Below are positions 11,163 to 22,590 of a stretch of 64,000 nt of DNA, piece after piece. A program made the translations under genes and the position numbers. Each line of letters begins with the position of its first letter. Positions within the stretch are counted from its first letter, which is position 1. The DNA lies in NCBI GenBank assembly GCA_036924285.1, contig JAYKYS010000012.1, forward strand, positions 4,092,001 through 4,156,000, read 5' to 3'. Below the pieces are notes generated by a model that worked only from the letters and a program-made list of their open reading frames with translations, was not told the origin of the DNA and made no database searches. This DNA is from Asterella californica (lineage: Eukaryota > Streptophyta > Marchantiopsida > Marchantiales > Aytoniaceae).

Positions 11163-13186
11163 ATATTTCCAAGGCTACTGAAGGTGATACTAGTGTTGCC
11201 GTGCTCGTATTTGGTCCTTCGCGTGCAACTTGTTGGAGGTAAGTCGTGTAAATCTTCTTTGTTTCTTCTTGTGTTGCAGTGTGTAGTTGCTTAGTTGGTT
11301 CTATTTTATATTTGTTATAATTTTTATGAAATTGTTAGAAAACAAAAAAAATTTCATATATTTTTTATTTATTAAATATTTTTAAAGTAAATATATGTTT
11401 ATAATATCTATACATTCTAAGGCATGACCTTGATTGGTCTGCAGCGTGGATGTTATGGATAATAAACATATATATATTTCAAAAATATTTAATAGATAAA
11501 TATCAAAAAAATTATCACTTTGTCTTCAAATTAATAACTCAGTTATTTTTTTATTAAATATCTTTGAAGTTGATAAATGTTTATAAATATCTTTACATTC
11601 TAAGGTACGACCTTAATTGGTCTACAGCGTGAATGTTATAGATTATAAACAAAAATAAACTTCAATAGAAATTTAATCAAAGATAGGCAAATAAAAACTA
11701 AAGCTATTTCAATTTGTAAAATTTTGATTTAGATTAATTTAAATTTTGTTATTTATTGTATGAATTCAGTTTTATTTGTTGATTATTATTTATTTTATTT
11801 ATGATATATCATAAATATATTTTTTGATATGCAGATCTTTAAAAATGGCAGAAGATAATATCGAAGATATTCTTTTCTTTTATGACGTGATCAACGTGCT
11901 CTTTTCAATGAAAGAAAAGTTTTTAGAACTTTTTTTGATATGGGTTCTCGGAGAAATTTATTTCTTTGACATTGTTGTCAAAATGTTACTACGGGGAAAG
12001 ACGACGAGATCACGAGAAAGTTTTTTTGAGAGTTATCATGTATTAGCTGTGACAATAGAAGCTGGAGACTATTGGATATATTTTTTTTCTGAAACTTTGT
12101 GGAATAGAATTTATTTTTGTATCGATTCACGGTTGAATATTAATGTTCTTCCGAGTAAGATACAAAAAAAAATTGGACAGTTTCGTAAAAACCCTTCAAA
12201 GTTTTTAGAGTTTCATCTTTCTTCATATGATAGCAAAATGATCGAGAAAAAATATTTTTCTTATTCCAATCAACCATTTTCAGAATGTTTTTACTATCAC
12301 GAGTGTTCAGATATTAGTGAACTTATTTATCGGAAGCGAATAGCAATTTTCAAAGGAGAATTAGCTCAGAAAGATAAATCCTTTTGGTCCGTAGTCCGTG
12401 GACCTTCATTTTACACTGTTGTTTCAGGCAACAAATAGAACTTATTCTACATTAGAAGGTCAGATTATTGCAGGAAGAAAAAAAAGAAATTTGGAGCTGC
12501 CTTTATGATATACTTGCGACAGTATATCAAAGTTATTTACCATATGAAGCACACATTGAGAAGAGGAGATGCACGAGTTTCCTTAAAGGAAACAATGCGT
12601 GGTGTAGGACCATTGCATAATTGGCATGAACAACGAGGTCCAGATTCAGCGACATTCTTCAAAAATAGTCGTAAGTACAAAAAACTTGCTAATAATATAG
12701 AGAGATTTGATAATTTTATAGAGAAATATTATCATCGTGTTTTACTTGAAACTATTTTAGTTGGTGCTTGTGAAGATTTTTCTTTTGTTGTGGAAGATTT
12801 TTTCAAGATACATTCTCCATATTTTAGTACGGAAGAATCAGTATTGATTTCTAGAGATAATGAAGAGAAGTTTTTACTTTCTGATATACCAGTTTATCTT
12901 TTATTTGTTACGAAGAATTATTGTAATTTTCGTCACACAGATAAAGATGATAGTAAATACACAGTTGTTTTAGTTTCAAATCCATCAAATAATACGAATG
13001 ATGGTAGTTTTTTGTTACCAAATTTAGGTGCTCAGATACCTTTAGGACATGGAGATTTTTTTTTTTAAGGGAGATATACCTCATTGTACTACTTATAGAT
13101 CTTCAAACAATACTGAAGATGTATATGCGACCGGATGTACAATAAATAGTACATTGGGAAAAGTTTTTTCAAGAATAAAAAAATAG
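11163..13186 (+). pseudogene. AT-rich spliced gene, probable 2-oxoglutarate/Fe(II) dioxygenase fold, frame-shifted
   Basis: Exon A (11163-11238) sits between TATCATGCAG and a GTAAGT donor. Spliced to exon B (11835, after GATATGCAG) it keeps frame into SLKMAEDNIEDILFFYDV, which runs to a stop at 12436. Reading then jumps frame around an A8 run (12478-12485) and again near 12600, into a frame open at 12620-13066. That part has HTD (12934-12942), then GSFLLPNLGAQIPLGHGD. An 11-T run (13056-13066) shifts frame once more to GDIPHCTT, with the second His at 13082-13084, ending at 13184. HxD, GG/GS-F-LPxLG, GD and a distal H are the double-stranded beta-helix signature, most like TET/JBP-type proteins linked to fungal transposons; this is inference. 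No catalytic Arg is assigned. Base composition is far more AT-rich than neighbours, suggesting transfer or a different mutational history. Confidence 0.45.
11366..11655. repeat. Direct repeat inside the large intron, period 183 bases
   Basis: Two diverged units (11366-11470 and 11549-11655) share TTATTAAATAT.TTT.AAGT..ATA.ATGTTTATAA, then ACATTCTAAGG, ACC and GTCT.CAGCGTG.ATGTTAT. They lie in the intron between exons A and B of the dioxygenase-like gene. Confidence 0.75.
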
Positions 13187-15641
13187 CTTTTATAGCTATA
13201 TCGGCAATTACGATTTATCTTTTTCACTAGTCCTAGTTGAAAGAAAAGACAATTTTTTATTTTAAAAAATCTTGATTATTATTATCTTTACATTTCTATG
13301 TATTACTAAAAGCTTTCTTTGTCTCACATTTGTTCTTAAACCTTTTATATGAATATAAAAGTATAGAAAGAATTTTAATTTTTCTTCTTAGTGTTGTTTG
13401 AGTTTTGGAAATTATTATTTTTGCTTTAAATAAATTTATTTTATCACAATAATTCCGCTCCCTTTCGCTCGAGTTGTTGTTATAAGGTGATAATAAAGTG
13501 GTTTCTTTTTAACTTCTTGCTTCTATCTAATAAGGTTCAATCCTCATAGATCTAGCTGAATATTCCCTTAGGTGCTTTTGCATTTATTCTACGTCTTTAT
13601 GATTCGAAAATCTTAAAAACGTAGAATAAATCCTCGTGTGAATTTTCTCATAGTTCAACACTGGTTATCTTTTTAGACAACAACGAAACTAGGAACATTG
13701 GTAATTTGTTCAAAAATCAACAGAAACTAAAAGACTTACCTATGGAGAGATGCCAATTTACCTTGTCAAGAGATGATTTTCATTATGAAAATTCTAATCC
13801 ATGCAATGGAGATATGTATCATGTGCATTTGCTACCTATTAAAAGTGATATCGGAAAACATTACGTCAAGTTCATCTGTTTACATCCGACAATCTTTCTC
13901 TCGTAGTCAAAAGCATGTCCATAAGCCAATGCCTAAGTATCATTAGCAAGACTGAAGAACAAAGGGGTACCAAAGATAATGTCCACTCATAAAAATGAAT
14001 GAGCCGAATAACAAGAAAAAGGTCTGTCGACAAATAGCTAAACAATGCATCAAGGTCATTTACTTTAGTTCCCATTTTCTGGGATAGCTAAGTAATATAA
14101 CAAAATCCAAAGTCTTACTGTTATAATGTATTAGTTGGAGATGAAGAACTTACAAGTGAACAAGAACCGATTCGGAACTCCATATGCAGTTAGGAACCAT
14201 ACCGTTTAATTTATTATTCTGCAAGCTCCCATACAAACACGTGTGTGATCGATTAGGTAATTAGGACAATTGAATGCATAGCACAGCATAGAAAGGGTAG
14301 GAACAAGCAAAACATCGAGACAGATCGGTCCTCATCTAGATCTGATTCAGCTAACAAATGCTGACTATCATGGCACGGTTTGCAAATTTATTCAAAGTTA
14401 TTTAGTAATATTTCATTACTTGATTTTTTTCTCTTAAAAGATTTAGATTATAAATAAAAATATTTCAAGATAAAAAAGAGTAAAAATATAAGATTAAAAG
14501 AAGATTATAGATACATAGAGATAAAGATGTAAAGTTGTTTACTAAGGCTGATGTAACTTGCTGAGAAATCAGTAAGAAGCATATCAGGTGATTTATAAAA
14601 AGTTGTGATATTGATTGTGCAAAGACTTGTTTCAGTTTGGCATCAAAAGTAATTACACTCATATAGTTTGCACCCAGTCCAGAAACAATTCCTTGCTTTT
14701 AAACTAAGAAAGAGAATTCTGTTCCTTCTCTTTATTTTATGACATGAAGTCTATCTAGAGTATTCATGAAATCAACTTTTCTCTACTCTTTTGCGACATT
14801 TGGAACTATACTGCTAATTGCCTAGAGAATCCATGCCTTTACAAGTATAGCTAGCGAAAGAGCTGTTAAATGGGTATTACTCATGAGGTGGTTCACGATG
14901 GTTGCAACAACCTTGACCTTGCTTCCCTTTGTGCTAACAATATCATTCTCTTTCATTGCGTGGACCAAGGTGTCCATTTCTATACCATACACTTCACTTT
15001 TGCATAGGTTAGGAGACTAGACCAAGGAGTAGTAGACCAAAGGTGAAGGTGAAGATAACTTTTCTCTGGTTAAGTTTCAACGCAAAGAGCTAGCCTCAAC
15101 ACTCTCCATGCATGATCTGGCTCGTCCATATTCAGTCATATCTACATATACATTATATGGCCATGGTGATGCAGTGATGTTAACTGAGGTACGTGAAAAG
15201 GTACTCTAGATCTCATACAAGGAGGAGTCTATAAGGAGTCTATATGTGTACAGAACGGGACGAGTGAAGGTGATCAGGTAACAGTATGAGAGATCGGTAC
15301 TAAAAGATCGGAGTATTTGATTTGACATTCTTGATTATTGAAGAAAGCAAGCTTCAGTGATGACCCGACGGGGAAGGACGCCACACCGTGTCGATGGTAT
15401 TCAAAGGGAGTGCAAGATTGCAGACGATCGCTTTCTCGTCTCCCCGCAGTTTCAAGGCTGTAACGCCGACGGGCATTTAAACGGTTGGAGCGGGACGGAG
15501 CTCCTTTGCCGATAACTCCTGAACTTTGCCGTACCACCCGTAGTGGAAATCAAAGTGAGATTTTTAGTACATCGTTCTCGACGACTGATGAATTAACTGA
15601 GTGTGAAAATCAAGCAGGAGAAAAGGACAACGTATGATTCT
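13187..15641. other. Spacer, AT-rich, no recognised gene
   Basis: Open frames at 13706-13906 (plus, 66 codons), 13872-14075 and 14465-14662 (minus) show no domain. A polypyrimidine/AT-rich 3' flank of the dioxygenase-like gene extends to about 13450. From 15270 the sequence becomes less AT-rich. Confidence 0.4.
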
Positions 15642-15890
15642 AGGTTAGTGGAAATCAGAAGGGAGTGGAGAATCAGAAGAACGTGAGAATTTCGAGTTCC
15701 TGCCGCGCTTAGTACTGGTGTACTGTGAGAGATTTTCACCGTCGTCGAGTGGATTCACGATCAGCTACGGATGATTCTCTGTTAGTGGAAATGAGGCGGG
15801 AGAGGAAATTCCGAAGATCGAGTTCTTTACGCGTTGTTGATATTGTGAGAGATCTTCATCATCGAGTGGAATCACGATCAGCAATGTTAC
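15642..15890. repeat. Degenerate tandem repeat, period about 138 bases
   Basis: Two units begin GTTAGTGGAAAT at 15642 and 15780. They share GATCGAGTTC/TTCGAGTTCCT, TGTGAGAGAT.TTCA.C and GAGTGGA.TCACGATCAGC. The first is longer by about 25 bases. It lies 240 bases upstream of the SAM-domain gene and could belong to its promoter or leader. Confidence 0.7.
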
Positions 15891-16127
15891 GTATAGTGCA
15901 CTTTCTCAAATAGTGGAGAATGAATGAAGATAAGTGTTCGAGTTTCTCTCACCTTGATATGCAGTATTAAACTAGATAGACATAACATAGAGCGATTCGC
16001 ATCTCATTCTCTAAGGTCTTGTTCACGAATATGGTTCCTGAGTCTCTCTTGAACGAAACAGAGGTTCTTTCATTCGTACCTTTCATTCAGTGCATCAACA
16101 GTATTGTTTGTAGCTCGTGTCTTCGAA

Positions 16128-18246
16128 ATGGCACTTGAGTATCTCGACGCATATGCTCTAGCTCAGAAAATTTCTCAGTACCTAGGAAGTACAGAATATG
16201 AGAGCACAATCATACATCAAGATATAGATTCTATAGCATTCTTCAGCATGACTAAAGGAGATTTGAACAACATTGGAGTGTCTAAGATGAGACATGTTCT
16301 GAAATTGAGATAATTGAGACTCCTTCTCGTCTTTGGCAGACTTCTCGATCGCATCTGTCCATCGGTGGCGATGACGCGTACAGTGAACTTGTGATGAAGA
16401 AGCATATTTTTCAGCCACATTTGTCGACTGGTGGCGATGGCGATGAAGTCCACGGTGAACTTGTGACAAAGCAGCAACTTGTCCAGAAGTCCACTTTTTG
16501 GATAGAAGATGTGCACCGGAACAAAACAGATGAGGACAAGCAGAAGAAGCACGATGTGCTTCAGACAAACGATGAACTGCCACGGAACAAAGAGGATGAG
16601 GACAAGCGTAAGAAGCATGTGCATGACAAGAAGAGTTCAGAAGATGTAACCAGAACACCTTTCTGGCCAGCATACGGAGAAATCTTCAAACAACGTTCTA
16701 TCGGGGAGAAATTTCTGAGAAAAGATCATCCGGTGGCATGGAGAGATTTGCTTGATGGGTATCAGATGATTCGACAATGGTACATCCAGTGTATGATAGA
16801 TCCGATGTTAAAAGACATCATCAATGCAGACTTCAAAAAGAATGGAGATGTTCGCAGTAAATGCAAACAGTTTCTGCAGTCGAAGATTGATAAACTCCCA
16901 TCGCTTAGGTTTCAGTGTCCCAAGACGAAAGAATGTCATAACCTAACATGGCTTTTTGATGATGTGTATGACTATTTTGTCTCTCACAGACAAGATAACA
17001 AAAAACGTTTGAAGCGCAGAAGTACTCTTCAGAGCAGTGATACAGGTAATTCTTTCTCTGTACCAAAGCATGTGAAGTCTCATTTTCTGTTTGAAGCGCA
17101 GAAGTACAGTCATAGTTCATCAAGAGGTACATACTTTCCCTCTACCGTATGCTGTAAAATCTCATTTTATGCTTGAAGCACAGAAGTAGTCTTCAGAGAG
17201 GTACTACATGTAATGTGTTTCTCTGTATCGTAGCATGTAAAGTTTCACTTTATGTTTGAAGCGCTGAAATACTCCTCAGTACTCATCTACAGGTAATTTT
17301 TATCTTTGTCCCATAGCCAGTAAAGTCTCGTTTTATGTACAAAGAATATATGTACTACATATGTGATGCTAATTGTTACTCGGATGGTCTCTGTTCTGCA
17401 GTCACTTCCTCAAAGTTGAACAAAGAAGCTGCATCAGCAATATTGTCTGGACATGACCCGAACTCTTCATCCAAGTCGAAAGATGACATACAAGAAACGC
17501 TTCGGTCCAAGTTCAGTGGAGAGAACGATGCGAATGATGAAGAACCGGTACCGAAGAGTGTTAAAGAGATGATTGATATTTTGGTTCCCATGACCAATCG
17601 CAGAAAACAACTGTTTTCGTCTGCAGCTGAAAATGGAAGTTCACAACTCTCTTCAGTTGATGATTCATTGAGAGCTTTCAATAAAGACACGGAGACGGAA
17701 GAAGTGTTGATGGCATACCAACCAGCTTCTTCATGCTGCAGGTCGCCTAGGAAGAAGGTTAAGTGTAACTCCACTACCAGTCGAAAGTCTCCTGTATATA
17801 TTCCGGGAGGTCTTCTTCTCATATCAGAGCATCACTTCTGCAGGATTCCTCTGAGGAAGCATATGATGATTACATACAAGATACTACGGATCATCCACCG
17901 CTACGATATGCTGCTATAAATGATCTTCTACAGACTGAGACAGAAGGTTCAGGCTCTAAACACTATAAGGTACATCGATGCTTCATTCAGTCGCATGTTT
18001 TGATTACAGTAACAATGACATTTTTACATATAGATAAGTTCAATCAGAAATTTCCCTTTCATGTCCGTTCAGTCTGTGAATCTTTGATCAGGATACTCTC
18101 GTTCTTTCTCTGCGGACAAGATATGTACAGAACCGATTCCCGAGAACAAAACCAGAGAACTGTACCAGTTACAGATTTCTAACCTAGTGCATTTCACTTT
18201 GACCGTGATCAAGATCTTACTAGAAAAGGCCTTAACTTTGAACTGA
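16128..18246 (+). CDS. Unrecognised multi-exon gene with N-terminal SAM-like domain
   Basis: The ATG at 16128 opens 61 codons resembling a sterile alpha motif: MALEYLDAYALAQKISQYL, then the DLNNIGVSKMRHVLKLR helix, as in SAM folds used for self-association. A 2-base frame change near 16300 leads to EIEIIETPSRLWQ and a frame open to 17045. This holds two HLS(I/T)GGD..ELV repeats, two NK.DEDK.KKH repeats and a longer globular-looking stretch (FWPAYGEIFKQ..WLFDDVYDYFV). The donor at 17046 joins an acceptor at 17401 in phase (SSDT-V-TSSKLNKEA). The next exon ends at 17793, followed by a 50-base intron and exon 17844-17969 (acidic, SSEEAYDDY..). The last exon may be 18175-18246; an alternative frame there is open to 18353. 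The middle of the protein is not recognised. The frame change near 16300 may be a real lesion, so the gene may be dead. Confidence 0.5.
17008..17337 (+). repeat. Minisatellite, four 82/83-base units across a splice donor
   Basis: Units start at 17008, 17090, 17172 and 17255 with (T/C)TTGAAGC.C.GAA.TA and end CATTTTATG or CATTTTCTG. Unit 1 contains the end of an exon and its donor ACAG|GTAATT; unit 4 keeps CTACAG|GTAATT. Units 2 and 3 have altered donors. Confidence 0.9.
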
Positions 18247-18396
18247 GATCCGGCCGATGGCATGTTAGACTTGTAAACAGTGCTGGATTCACCTGCGTTT
18301 TCTCAAACTACCCCAGGCGCGTGTATATGATCTTTGAAGTAGGTGCTTATTGATCTCATTTACATTCTTCTGACCTCTTTCCAGCTAAACTCGTGA

Positions 18397-18530
18397 CAGT
18401 TAGAACTGTCATGTGTCTCTCTTTCAATTATTTTTGACAAAAATTGGAAGAAGAGTGAACGTGTACGCCATTTCTTCGATAAGTTAAGATATATTTCCAT
18501 TTCATCACCTTAGCTTCAACCATGGTCTTC
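18397..18530 (+). repeat. Duplicated leader-like segment, copy 1
   Basis: Matches 20190-20320 with about 10% differences, including GGAAGAAGAGTGAACGTGTA and CATCACCTTAGCTTCAACCA followed by ATGG. A related fragment (TTGATTACAGTAACAATGAC) precedes both at 18000 and 20152. The shared ATG context suggests a duplicated 5' leader. Confidence 0.7.
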
Positions 18531-20189
18531 AACCTCAAGTCTGAAAGACATGAAGCTTGAAGCCAGCACAAAGTGAGAAAGTTCCTCGTAGAGGTGCTCG
18601 AGTACAGTACAGTAGGAGACCAGGAAGAGAAAGGTCAGTCTGGAAGGGACTCGACTCCAGTCCAGTCCACTCCGGAAGCGAGGATGCAAGGGTTGGAGTT
18701 TTTATTTGACAGTCGATCCGACATATCAGGAGCACAGAAATTCAGCCATATCTCAGTCATAAGGTCCAGTCTCTGCCCAACTTCTGTTTGGTTAACAGCA
18801 TGAGATCAGGTAAGATTTAGGTCCTGTTGAGATTTTACTGAGTGGAATGACGGAGAGTACGATGGGATGGATGGGATGTCTGTGCGTCTCTACCACCTAA
18901 CTGTTTTCTCATAATCCAGCGAGGAGCCGTTTGTACATCTCTCGTACTTCATGTTCGTTCTTCGGGGAGTAGAAGAAATGAGATTGAAGAGGCCAATATC
19001 CTCTGATCCTGCTCTGTTCTCTTTGATTTTTTGTTTAATCTACATTTCGATTTGACTTTCCCTCCAACCGTGCGAATGACAACGATTGTTTGTAAAAGGA
19101 AGGAAGGACACTCCCCTTTGACTCTTTGAGTCGCCAAGCACCCACAATTAGTCCTCCCTTTCCCTTTACACATGTCAAATCGCTGAGTTGTATTTGTAAG
19201 TGTATTATTAAGAATTTTATTTACTCTTTTGTCAGGAGGACTAGGGAAATGTTGCACGACGTTGAAGCTGCCTGGTCGCCTGTCTGCCTGTATGTAGATA
19301 GATAAAATTTGCTCTTTTCTCCTTTCTCTGCCAATTGGTATCTTCTGACAACTTGCAACTGAATTCCGTTCCGCATGGCCATGAAAGAAGAAAGCATCTG
19401 TAGCTTTAAGATCTCTGGTTCAAGAACGGTTCCCTTCCTCAAATCCTTCTTTCTTCGAGTAGGCAAGATGGACTCTCTCAGGCTGTCCGTCTCTGAACTG
19501 CACGTACTTCGGCTGTCCGTGTAAGCCTAAGCAATAAGAAAGTTAAACCTCAAATTCATTCTCAAACGGACGAGTCAATGTATCGACGGGAGAGTAAAAC
19601 TGTAAGTTCTTCTTCTACTACTCTCCATCCTCCTTCTCCTTCCTTCATTTTTTCGTGCACTCATTCTATTCCACTTCCAACGTAATTGACGTCTGTCAAC
19701 ATATGATATGTTCTTCACCACAACCTTCTGGTAATCAATACGCCCGGAGTCAAAATAAAACAAACAAGCGAGAGTAGAGACGGAGCATACTGCGGAATGA
19801 GGGGACGGTAGGCTGTGTGCATCCTTCCGCCCTCTTTCTTTCTGACTCATTTCTTAACTTCTTAAGACACGACGGCGAAGATTTTGCTGCTGTCGCTGCC
19901 GAAGGAGGAGGAGGACCAAAGAAACGGAGGAGAGTCGAGGGCCAGCCCTCGGCGAGATCTTTTGACCTTAGCGTTAACTATCCGTTATTTTCCTGGCTCT
20001 CGGTTTTGCCTGTACAAGGTCGGTCCGGCCGTTTTCGAGGTTTTCTAGATATAACAATACTTTAAAATGATTTCATATTTATTCTTCAACTGTCCACTGA
20101 TTTACATCCAACGTATCTGTGTTTGCAACTTATGTTATTTCAGGAAGAGTGTTGATTACAGTAACAATGACATTTTTTCATATGACTTA
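18531..20189. other. Spacer with an NLS-bearing open frame
   Basis: The plus frame 19817-20065 (82 codons) contains GGGGPKKRRRVEGQP, a good match to a monopartite nuclear localisation signal. No other domain is seen and there is no clear splice partner. Pyrimidine-rich stretches at 19610-19650 and 19830 could be leader sequence. Open frames on the minus strand (18949-19257, 19221-19466, 19575-19850) are unrecognised. Confidence 0.3.
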
Positions 20190-20320
20190 GTTTGCAACTG
20201 TCCTGCGTCTCTCTTTCATTATTTGTGACAAAGAATGGAAGAAGAGTGAACGTGTACGCCAGTTCTTAGGTAAATCAAGGCATATTTCCATTTCATCACC
20301 TTAGCTTCAACCATGGCCGT
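20190..20320 (+). repeat. Duplicated leader-like segment, copy 2
   Basis: Second copy of the segment at 18397-18530. It ends at an ATG (20313) whose frame, MAVIDESSEIEQSSVATV, is open for 32 codons and could be a first exon. Confidence 0.7.
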
Positions 20321-20921
20321 GATCGACGAGTCTTCTGAGATAGAACAGTCCTCTGTCGCCACTGTCTGGATATGGACAGTACTGTTACTTCTGGAACCAT
20401 TGCTCTTCTAGCTGATGATCAACTGTCGACTGACGACCAACTGTCGACTGATTTACCTCCAACGACTCTGTGTTTGCAACTTATGTTATTTCAGGAAGAG
20501 TTTTTATTATGGTAACAATGACATTTTTACATATGATGTGTTTGCAACTTTATGTTATTTCAAGAAGAGTTTCTAACATATATTGTTTCTAATTTATTTA
20601 TTTCAGGAGGAGCCAGATTTCAACAACATATCTTTGAGGTCGAAAGAGTTAATATGCATGTTGCTGTTCGACGTGCCCCGGAAAACCGAGTTGTACGGCA
20701 AACTCAACAAGTTCATATCTGAGACTAACTCGGCTGATAGTTCTCGGAAAGCTTTTAGAGGTCATCGGAGTTTTAATACGGAGGAGAAGATAGATATCGT
20801 TGCAACATGGGCACTCGAGAATCAGAAGGTTCTCATCACAGGGCCGTTCATGAAGACTGATGCTGCAGGGAAATATGAACTTACTCGTGGTAATTTGTAC
20901 TTGGAAGATCTTCAAAATTAG
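20313..20921 (+). CDS. Hypothetical two-part gene, function unknown
   Basis: A possible first exon begins at ATG 20313. The better supported part is 20607-20921, opening directly after TTATTTATTTCAG with EEPDFNNISLRSKELICMLL and ending at a stop after TRGNLYLEDLQN (105 codons). The sequence is mixed charged and hydrophobic, looks protein-like, and contains no motif I recognise. Between the two parts lie three short repeats (ACTTATGTTATTTCAGGAAGAG type, near 20135, 20480 and 20550), each ending in an acceptor-like CAG|GAAGAG or AAGAAGAG, which may be decayed copies of the same intron end. The donor of the first exon is not determined. It lies downstream of the SAM-domain gene, shares its leader repeat, and may be a relic of the same family. 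Confidence 0.35.
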
Positions 20922-22243
20922 TGTTTGATTTGACTACGAGAGAACAATACATATTATGAGGCATACTCCCATGCTGCTAGAAGTCTTGTAACTCTATGGT
21001 TACTTCACCTGCTTCCATGACGAATTTGTTATTGTCCTTTGTTGTCATAGCTGTAGATGAATTTTTCTCGTACATCTCTGTTTGTGAGAACCTAGGTTTA
21101 AGATCACACCATGATATCAGTAAAAGCAGATTGATTTCAAGCATGCCTCTTCTCATTTTATGTTTGTTTACTTTCGGAAGTTGTGCTGCACTGCCGTTCA
21201 TGCTTCTCCAGCCACTCGGGGTTTGATAGCACGTGCTCTCGATCTCGACGCTGACTGCAGTGAGTGAGGTTTCACAAGTCTAAATTAAAAGCTAAACTAA
21301 ATGAATATATAGTCACCGCAGGTACATATCGGTAGAGAAGGGTATCTGATCCTACGATTCTGTAGACCGTGCATGCAGGCTTTTGTCTACCGTGTCTAGG
21401 AAGGTGTGTCAGAGTCCAAAGTTGGAGACCTACCGCAGAAATAAGACAGCCTCTTTTCTTATCTTTCACCGGCCGATTTTGTAGATCTGTCCACGGTCCC
21501 TATCCTGCGAGAAAAAGTATGCAGCCCATGGATCCGGACGTCGTACAGATGGTGACCTCGTATATAATATATTATCTCTGCAGTTCTACATTCGATAACA
21601 ACTTTTTCTTCAAGCTCTTTCATTCAACCGTTGCTTGATCTTTGGAGGAAATGTAACACTGCACCTGCTTTATATATATCTCATGGGGCAGGTAGAGGCA
21701 AGCCACCAGAGCTCAATAGAGCCCTTGAACGTGCAGACTTTGCAGTCTGTTTTGTAATTTTCGGAGAAGTCAAGCTAGCCTACATAAGCCCGAACCGGAA
21801 ATAGCTGGTACTCCATGCCAGGAATTTGAACATTCCATGCAGTAAACCCTTCGCTTTCCAGGCTGCTCTAATCTACCATGATGTATAGTAGGTGACTCGA
21901 GTGTCTGAAGAAGAATTCGACATTCACTTGAAATGAAACTGACATAACTTAGATGTAATATTTCTCACATCTTCTTTGTTATTTGCATTGCACGAAGTGC
22001 GCATTTTTCCAAGGAGTAAATATCGTTTCTTGTCAAAACACGGAATAATACACTACTGTGATAAATTTTACCGAGTTAAAAAAACAATTTCTTCTCAGCG
22101 CCTGCAAAACGCTCCTTACGAGGAAGACCAAACCATGAATTCCTCGGATACAGACTTTTTACGTACATGATTCAGACGAGTCGTGCAATATACTCCGGTC
22201 CATCCGTCCTGAATCTGGGTAGCCATCGATTTCTCCCTGTGGA
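20922..22243. other. Spacer, nothing recognised
   Basis: Open frames at 20996-21226, 21369-21638 and 21976-22170 (plus) have no domain or splice support. The first is hydrophobic and could be a chance frame. Confidence 0.4.
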
Positions 22244-22590
22244 TGCATATGACAACTGAGACGTGGTTTCAGTCTGCCTAACCATGAATATGGCAACTGA
22301 GACGCGGTGTCAGTATTCACCACAGTCGTTACCGGGAGGCTAGCCGGTTGACGACTGACGAAGATTTCTAACTTTGGTTGCTAAGGAAGAATAATTCTGT
22401 CACGCATTGTCATAAATTTTCAAATTTTCTATTGCTTATTTCACATTTGGTTCATTTATTGTCGAGTATTTTTCTGTGTAAGTATTAGTATGTAAGCATG
22501 TACGTATTAATGAGTATCAAAGCTAAGAGAGAAGATCTTCTATCGTCGAGAACGAAAGTTGCCATAGTTTATCGAAGGGTAGCTTCGTAT
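22244..22590 (+). repeat. 345-base dispersed repeat, copy B
   Basis: Matches 6371-6711 almost base for base, for example TGTCACGCATTGTCATAAAT and GTAAGCATGTACGTATTAAT. It differs by a GA insertion near 22530 and a few substitutions. Confidence 0.8.

Noticed and set aside
11824..13186. AT-rich gene as organelle DNA or an endogenous giant-virus insertion
   Set aside because: In-phase splicing to a normal-composition exon and an AT-rich intron favour a nuclear gene; no organelle or viral hallmark gene is adjacent. Transfer at some earlier time cannot be excluded.
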